DNA from: an uncultured Clostridia bacterium
GTDB taxonomy: Bacteria; Bacillota; Clostridia; TANB77; CAG-508
DNA: 29,820 nucleotides
Direction of reading: 5' to 3'
NCBI GenBank assembly: GCA_934180065.1
Contig: CAKPRA010000022.1
Location: 1-29,820, forward strand
The translations under genes and the position numbers were made by a program. The notes beneath the pieces were generated by a model. It ran no database searches and was not told the DNA's origin. It saw nothing but the letters and a program-made list of their open reading frames with translations. This document shows, in pieces, positions 25,525 to 29,820 of the stretch. The stretch's first letter is position 1, and every line of letters begins with the position of its first letter.

Positions 25525-26370
25525 TTAATTCCTGCTTTTTATAAAATTAATTTCATTTCTCATTCCTAAAACTTTCTTTATCCTGCAGTTATCAAACCTC
25601 ATAATTTCTTTAGCACTATCATAATTTTCATCATATATAAAAGTTTCATACAAAATTGTTTTATCAAAGTTATCTATATTTATAAAATTTTCATATTTAT
25701 TTATATAATCAATTTCCAATTTTTCAATTATAGACCCCTGAAAACTATTTTTTAATGTTAAAACATTATTTGATAAATTAATTATGATACAATTTCTATT
25801 TATATTAAAATTTTCAAAAAATATTTCATCATAATCAAAATTTACAACAATTTTTGCTCTTTGTAAAGCCTTTTTACGATTACTAGAAACAGAAACTATT
25901 ATATTGTCATCTTTATTTAATTTACTATCTAATCTATACAACTTTCTAATATTATCAGTAACCAAACTTATAGATTTACACTTATTTCCTAAATCAACTA
26001 TAATGTCTTTATTTTTATCATTGTCAACTGTTAAAAAAATATTCTCTAATCTAAAATCAATATTCAAATTATTCTCAAAATGCTCTAATAATGGAATAAT
26101 CATATTTTTTAAAATAATTTTTCCAGTATATTTATTTTCCTTCAAATTTTGTGATAGTTTTATATTATTAGAATATACAAATTGAGCATCTTCTATTTTA
26201 CATTTTTTTAACATTTTCTTTAGAACTTTTTCATCAATATATTTCTTATTAATATTCAGATATTTTTTGTCTTTATCAATATCAGTAATTTCATATTTAA
26301 AAAATATTTTATCATATAAATTATTACTTTTCTCAAAAAAAGAATCTATATAATATATATCATTATTCAT
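25525..26370 (-). CDS. Unknown protein upstream of greA
   Basis: 281 residues from ATG 26370 (AGTAGGTG before it); the open frame reaches 26439 but there it reads into the terminal repeat of element family 2. Rich in Asn, Lys, Ile and Asp, no signal peptide or clear membrane segment, so cytoplasmic. Alternating strands and helices with segments such as IIVDLGNKCKSISLVTDN, IIVSVSSNRKKALQRAKIVVNFD and CIIINLSN suggest two Rossmann-like halves, but no cofactor motif is clear. I do not recognise the family. Confidence 0.8.
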   Translation of the reverse strand: MNNDIYYIDSFFEKSNNLYDKIFFKYEITDIDKDKKYLNINKKYIDEKVLKKMLKKCKIEDAQFVYSNNIKLSQNLKENKYTGKIILKNMIIPLLEHFENNLNIDFRLENIFLTVDNDKNKDIIVDLGNKCKSISLVTDNIRKLYRLDSKLNKDDNIIVSVSSNRKKALQRAKIVVNFDYDEIFFENFNINRNCIIINLSNNVLTLKNSFQGSIIEKLEIDYINKYENFINIDNFDKTILYETFIYDENYDSAKEIMRFDNCRIKKVLGMRNEINFIKSRN

Positions 26371-26402
26371 ATAAACACCTACTGCAATTTTTAATATTGC
26401 TC

Positions 26403-26502
26403 TTTTATATAATAGGAAATATCTACTTTGATAAAGCACCTTCTATAATATTACACGTAAGAAAAACTATACCTGTATATTAAACTTTCCTATTATATAA
26501 AA
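26403..26502. repeat. Element family 2, copy 2 (~100 bp)
   Basis: Ends TTTTATATAATAGGAAA and TTTCCTATTATATAAAA are exact inverted repeats. The interior shares blocks with copy 1 (ATATCT after the left end; a TATTAC-like centre; ACTATAC and TATATTAAA before the right end) but is no longer palindromic. It lies between the GH18 gene and the unknown gene. Confidence 0.78.
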
Positions 26503-26555
26503 TTATATGCAAATATTTATATTTATATGTTTTTTTACAATATTTTTAAATTATA

Positions 26556-28301
26556 CTATTTAAGTAACTGCTCTTCAATTAAATCTAAGATTTCTTTTGT
26601 TTCATTACCTTTTTGCCAAAATGCTGCACCTGCTAAATTATATTTTTTTATTAAACTTAATTTTTGCTTTATTGAATCCTTATCCTCAACCCACATTTTA
26701 TATGTGTTTCCGCTATTATCTGAATATTCTATATAATATTGTTGTGAATCAGAAATCCATTCCTTTGTGGTTGCTTTCTCTATATATTTACTTTCATCTT
26801 TTATAGCTATATTAGCTGTCTTTTTGACTTCAACATCACCATTACTATTTATTTTCCATAGTCTTGTATAGAATGGAATTCCCAATACTATTTTATTTGG
26901 ATTTACCTTTTCATTGTTTATAAATTTATTAATATTTCTTTCTACCCAATCAAAAGAAGCAACACTTCCCGCTTTTTTCGACTTTTGAGGATGTTGATCA
27001 TATGCCATAAACACTATATAATCAGAAACATCTCCTATTACATTACGATCATAACATAAAGACCAAGAAGCAGATCCATCTGGCTCTGTAACATCAACAG
27101 ATAAATCCATATTTAACTGTTCAAGTCTAGGTTTTAGCTCTATTATAAATCTTGATAATTTATCTTTATCTCCTTTGTACATATTTTCAAAGTCTAAATT
27201 AATTCCATCTAAGTCATACTTTTTAGCTAAATTAACAATTTGATTTATAACATCTGCCCTTTTTTCATAATCATTTATCCAAGAAGAAAAAGACTTCATA
27301 TCATCTGTTGAAAGATTGTTATTTGCAACTCTTGCCCAAACCTCGTAATTGTTTGATTTAGCCCATTCAATATATTTTCTTCCATTCTCTCCAACATTTT
27401 CTTTTACTGTATTACCTTTCATATAGAAAAATGCAGGTGATACTACATTTATACCTGTATATTTAGTATTTGCATCATTTTTAGGGGCACTTCCATATGT
27501 TTCATCATAATAATCCCAAGCTAAACTTATAGTTTTATTTTCTTCTTTTTTCTCTGATCTAACTATTTTTTGCTCACTTAAATCACTATTTTTTATATAA
27601 CCTAAAGTTCCATTTTCAGTTCTTATATAAGTCCAATTTTTTGAATTTTCAACTTCCAAAAACTTTATTTTATTATTAATGTTTGTCAAAATAAATTTTG
27701 ATTTTACTTGATTTGACTGAGTTTGCTCATCTTCATTATTTCTTACATAAACAGTAGCATCATTATCTAGCTCTTCTAAAGTTCTTGAAGCAATTGTTGG
27801 CTTACTTTTTACAGAAACTTTTTTTAAAGTATTTGAAGATTTTAATTCCCTATCCAATGAATCTATTACAACAATATTTGTATCTTGATTATAATCAACT
27901 TTAATATTGTATAATTCTTGAAGACTTGTTATCGGTATATAATATTGATCATTTTCTTTAATTATTTTAATATTACTATTTTTGTCATTTAAATTTAGTG
28001 TATTATTATTAATATCAAAACATGCTAAATAACCATTTCCTGCAGCTATTATATAATTATATTGTTCATCATAATATATATATTTATCATAATAATTCTT
28101 AATATCATCTACAGATAAATATATTTGACTTTCTTCCTTAATTACTCTTCCTTTCATTTTTTCAGTTACATTTTTATAATTTATAACTAGATTTATTTTT
28201 CCTTCACTACCAGTCTTTTTAAAATTTGGTGCTATATATAAGCAAAGCATTATTATTATTCCAAATAGTACAACTAGTATTATATTTCTTATTGTTTTCA
28301 T
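26556..28301 (-). CDS. GH18 glycosidase (SleL/YaaH-like) with stalk and SH3-like domains, membrane anchored
   Basis: 581 residues. N-terminal membrane segment (about 6-24); a copper-amine-oxidase-type (stalk) region (about 35-150) with YLSVDDIKNYYDKY and YYIPITSLQELYN; an SH3-like part (about 155-240) with KNWTYIRTENGTLGYIKNSDL; then the GH18 barrel. The catalytic motif DGINLDFE (D365-E372, acid E372) has Asn where chitinases have Asp, as in SleL/YaaH peptidoglycan hydrolases. Further barrel strands are VSPAFFYMKG, VWARVANN, DYIVFMAYDQH and KIVLGIPFYTRLW. Likely cuts N-acetylglucosamine linkages in the wall; sporulation link is uncertain. Ribosome site GAGGAG. Follows pgi by 55 bases. Confidence 0.9.
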   Translation of the reverse strand: MKTIRNIILVVLFGIIIMLCLYIAPNFKKTGSEGKINLVINYKNVTEKMKGRVIKEESQIYLSVDDIKNYYDKYIYYDEQYNYIIAAGNGYLACFDINNNTLNLNDKNSNIKIIKENDQYYIPITSLQELYNIKVDYNQDTNIVVIDSLDRELKSSNTLKKVSVKSKPTIASRTLEELDNDATVYVRNNEDEQTQSNQVKSKFILTNINNKIKFLEVENSKNWTYIRTENGTLGYIKNSDLSEQKIVRSEKKEENKTISLAWDYYDETYGSAPKNDANTKYTGINVVSPAFFYMKGNTVKENVGENGRKYIEWAKSNNYEVWARVANNNLSTDDMKSFSSWINDYEKRADVINQIVNLAKKYDLDGINLDFENMYKGDKDKLSRFIIELKPRLEQLNMDLSVDVTEPDGSASWSLCYDRNVIGDVSDYIVFMAYDQHPQKSKKAGSVASFDWVERNINKFINNEKVNPNKIVLGIPFYTRLWKINSNGDVEVKKTANIAIKDESKYIEKATTKEWISDSQQYYIEYSDNSGNTYKMWVEDKDSIKQKLSLIKKYNLAGAAFWQKGNETKEILDLIEEQLLK

Positions 28302-28356
28302 AATTACTCCTCGTCTTTTATAATCTATATTTCAATATTAAATAATTAGGCAAAAA

Positions 28357-29643
28357 TTATATATTTTTACCTAATAGATCATACATATTCGTTTTATATT
28401 TCTCTACACCTGGTTGATCAAAAGGATTTACTTCTAATAACATTCCAGAAATTGCACAAGCCTTTTCAAAAAAATATATCATTTGACCAATTGTTATCTC
28501 ATCTAAATAATCTATATTAAAAATAATATTTGGTACATTACCATCAACATGAGCTAAAACTGTTGCTTCTAGCGCTTTTTGGTTAACATATGATAATTTT
28601 TTTCCAGCTATATAATTTAACTCATCTAAATTCTCATCATCATATCCAATAATAATATCAGAATTTGGATTTTCTATATTTATAACAGTTTCAAATAAGT
28701 TTCTTCTCCCTTCTTGAACATATTGTCCTAAAGAATGTAAATCAGTTGTATACACAACTGATGAAGGAAATATTCCTTTATGATCTTTTCCTTCACTTTC
28801 ACCAAATAGTTGCTTCCACCATTCTGAAAAATATACTAATTTTGGTTCATATGAAGCCAATAGCTCTATATTTTTCTCGTTTTGATACATTATATTTCTT
28901 ATAACAGCATATCTATAACAATCATTTTTTTTCAAATTATCATTATTATAAATTTCAGCTCCCATTTTTGCACCTGCCATAATATTATCAATATTTATTC
29001 CAGCTACTGCAATTGGTAATAATCCTACTGCTGTAAGAACAGAGTACCTTCCTCCAATATTTTCTGGAATAGATAATTTAACATATTTTTCTTGCATTGC
29101 AATTTTGTATAATGCACCTTTTCTTTTTGTTGTTGTAACAAAAATTCTTTTTCTTGCCTCATTAACTCCATATTTATTTTCCAATAGGTTTCTAAATATT
29201 CTAAAAGCAATAGCCGGCTCTGTAGTTTTTCCTGATTTTGAAATTACATTTATTGAAATGTTTTTATTAGATATATAATCTATAATTTCATTTATATAAT
29301 TTGGATTTAAATTATTACCTACATAAATTATTTCAGGATTCCCATTTCTATCATATTTATTTGATAAAGCTTCTATTATAGCTCTTGCGCCTAAATAAGA
29401 TCCACCTATACCAATTACTACCAAAACATCTGAATCAGATTTTATTTTATTTGCAATTTTTTTTATTTTCTCGTATTCCTTTTTATCATAATTTATAGGC
29501 CAATCAATCCAACCTGTAAAATTATTTTTATCACTAACACTTTTGTTCAATTCTTTATGGATTTTTTTTACTTTTTCTGAGTATGTATCTATTTCATGGT
29601 CTGATATTCCACTATACTTAAAATTCACACTAATATTATCCAT
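28357..29643 (-). CDS. pgi: Glucose-6-phosphate isomerase
   Basis: 428 residues from ATG 29643; AAGGAGG lies 10 nt upstream, and the frame's earlier ATG at 29673 is upstream of that site. Interconverts glucose-6-P and fructose-6-P. Seen: VVIGIGGSYLGARAIIEAL, ISKSGKTTEPAIAFR, GRYSVLTAVGLLPIAVAG, WKQLFGESEGKDHKGIFPSS, TDLHSLGQYVQEG and the C-terminal NPFDQPGVEKYK. Own promoter at 29678-29706. Confidence 0.97.
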   Translation of the reverse strand: MDNISVNFKYSGISDHEIDTYSEKVKKIHKELNKSVSDKNNFTGWIDWPINYDKKEYEKIKKIANKIKSDSDVLVVIGIGGSYLGARAIIEALSNKYDRNGNPEIIYVGNNLNPNYINEIIDYISNKNISINVISKSGKTTEPAIAFRIFRNLLENKYGVNEARKRIFVTTTKRKGALYKIAMQEKYVKLSIPENIGGRYSVLTAVGLLPIAVAGINIDNIMAGAKMGAEIYNNDNLKKNDCYRYAVIRNIMYQNEKNIELLASYEPKLVYFSEWWKQLFGESEGKDHKGIFPSSVVYTTDLHSLGQYVQEGRRNLFETVINIENPNSDIIIGYDDENLDELNYIAGKKLSYVNQKALEATVLAHVDGNVPNIIFNIDYLDEITIGQMIYFFEKACAISGMLLEVNPFDQPGVEKYKTNMYDLLGKNI

Positions 29644-29677
29644 GTTATGCCATCCTCCTTCTTTTGTATACATATAT

Positions 29678-29706
29678 ATAATATATTATTCAATACTTAA
29701 ATTCAA
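29678..29706 (-). promoter_or_regulatory. Predicted promoter of pgi
   Basis: Minus strand: TTGAAT (29706-29701), 17-nt spacer, TATTAT (29683-29678), about 35 nt before the ATG. Confidence 0.5.
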
Positions 29707-29760
29707 GTGAATTTTGGTAAAATTTAAAAACTAAGTAACATCAAAATTACATGTATACTG

Positions 29761-29797
29761 TTAGATGTAAATAAATGAGTTTACATCTAATTTTTTT
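29761..29797 (+). terminator. Hairpin with T-run upstream of pgi, plus strand
   Basis: TTAGATGTAAA (29761-29771) pairs with TTTACATCTAA (29780-29790), followed by seven T. The T-run suits only the plus strand, where no gene precedes it in the window. It could be an insulator or end of an antisense transcript. The rest of 29707-29820 shows nothing clear. Confidence 0.55.
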
Positions 29798-29820
29798 GGT
29801 TGTAAAATTATTTATAAAGA

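Overview
The window reads as chromosome from an AT-rich, Gram-positive clostridium-like organism (Bacillota, probably an uncultured gut lineage). The signs are strong AAGGAGG-type ribosome binding sites, a T-box leader on thrS, an L21 leader, WG-repeat, VanZ and SleL-like GH18 proteins, and TasA/camelysin-like surface proteins. Nearly all genes lie on the minus strand; only the CapA-like gene (2376-3629) and a 104-residue orphan (12061-12375) are on the plus strand. The species cannot be named from the sequence.

Layout. Positions 1-65 hold the 5' end of a group IIC intron running off the left edge, inserted just behind the terminator of a small starch-binding-module protein. Then come copies of a 173-bp repeat, an HtrA-like protease and a CapA-like phosphatase. 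Positions 3849-10131 form a three-gene minus-strand surface operon: two membrane-anchored small proteins (the first clearly TasA/camelysin-like), then a very large secreted protein. A wrecked Rpn-type nuclease/transposase gene, a YbgC-like thioesterase and the small plus-strand gene follow. Positions 12433-19140 are mostly housekeeping: rplU-rpmA with leader, VanZ, a lysine-rich repeat protein, a CmpB-type membrane protein, deoB and thrS with its T-box. Positions 19383-24378 carry a metalloprotease-like protein, queA, tgt and a WG-repeat protein in one co-directional run. The right end has greA, an unknown protein, a GH18 glycosidase and pgi.

Main observation. The large surface protein appears to be switched by slipped-strand mispairing. 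Its well-placed ribosome binding site and ATG (8736) lead into an uninterrupted (AG)22 tract inside the coding sequence, and the large frame resumes after the tract one reading frame off. As assembled the gene is OFF; 20 or 23 repeat units would join the start to a frame of about 1.6 thousand codons with a good signal peptide.

Second, a roughly 173-bp element with near-perfect terminal inverted repeats and a conserved structured interior occurs in three full-length copies, one slightly degenerate copy and one half copy, all in the same orientation and all intergenic. A 36-bp palindrome made from its end sits upstream of the HtrA-like gene. A second, unrelated ~100-bp palindromic element family occurs twice. 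Also notable are L27 without its cleavable N-terminal extension together with loss of the Prp gene from the rplU-rpmA locus, and an out-of-frame internal deletion that removed the core of the Rpn-type nuclease.
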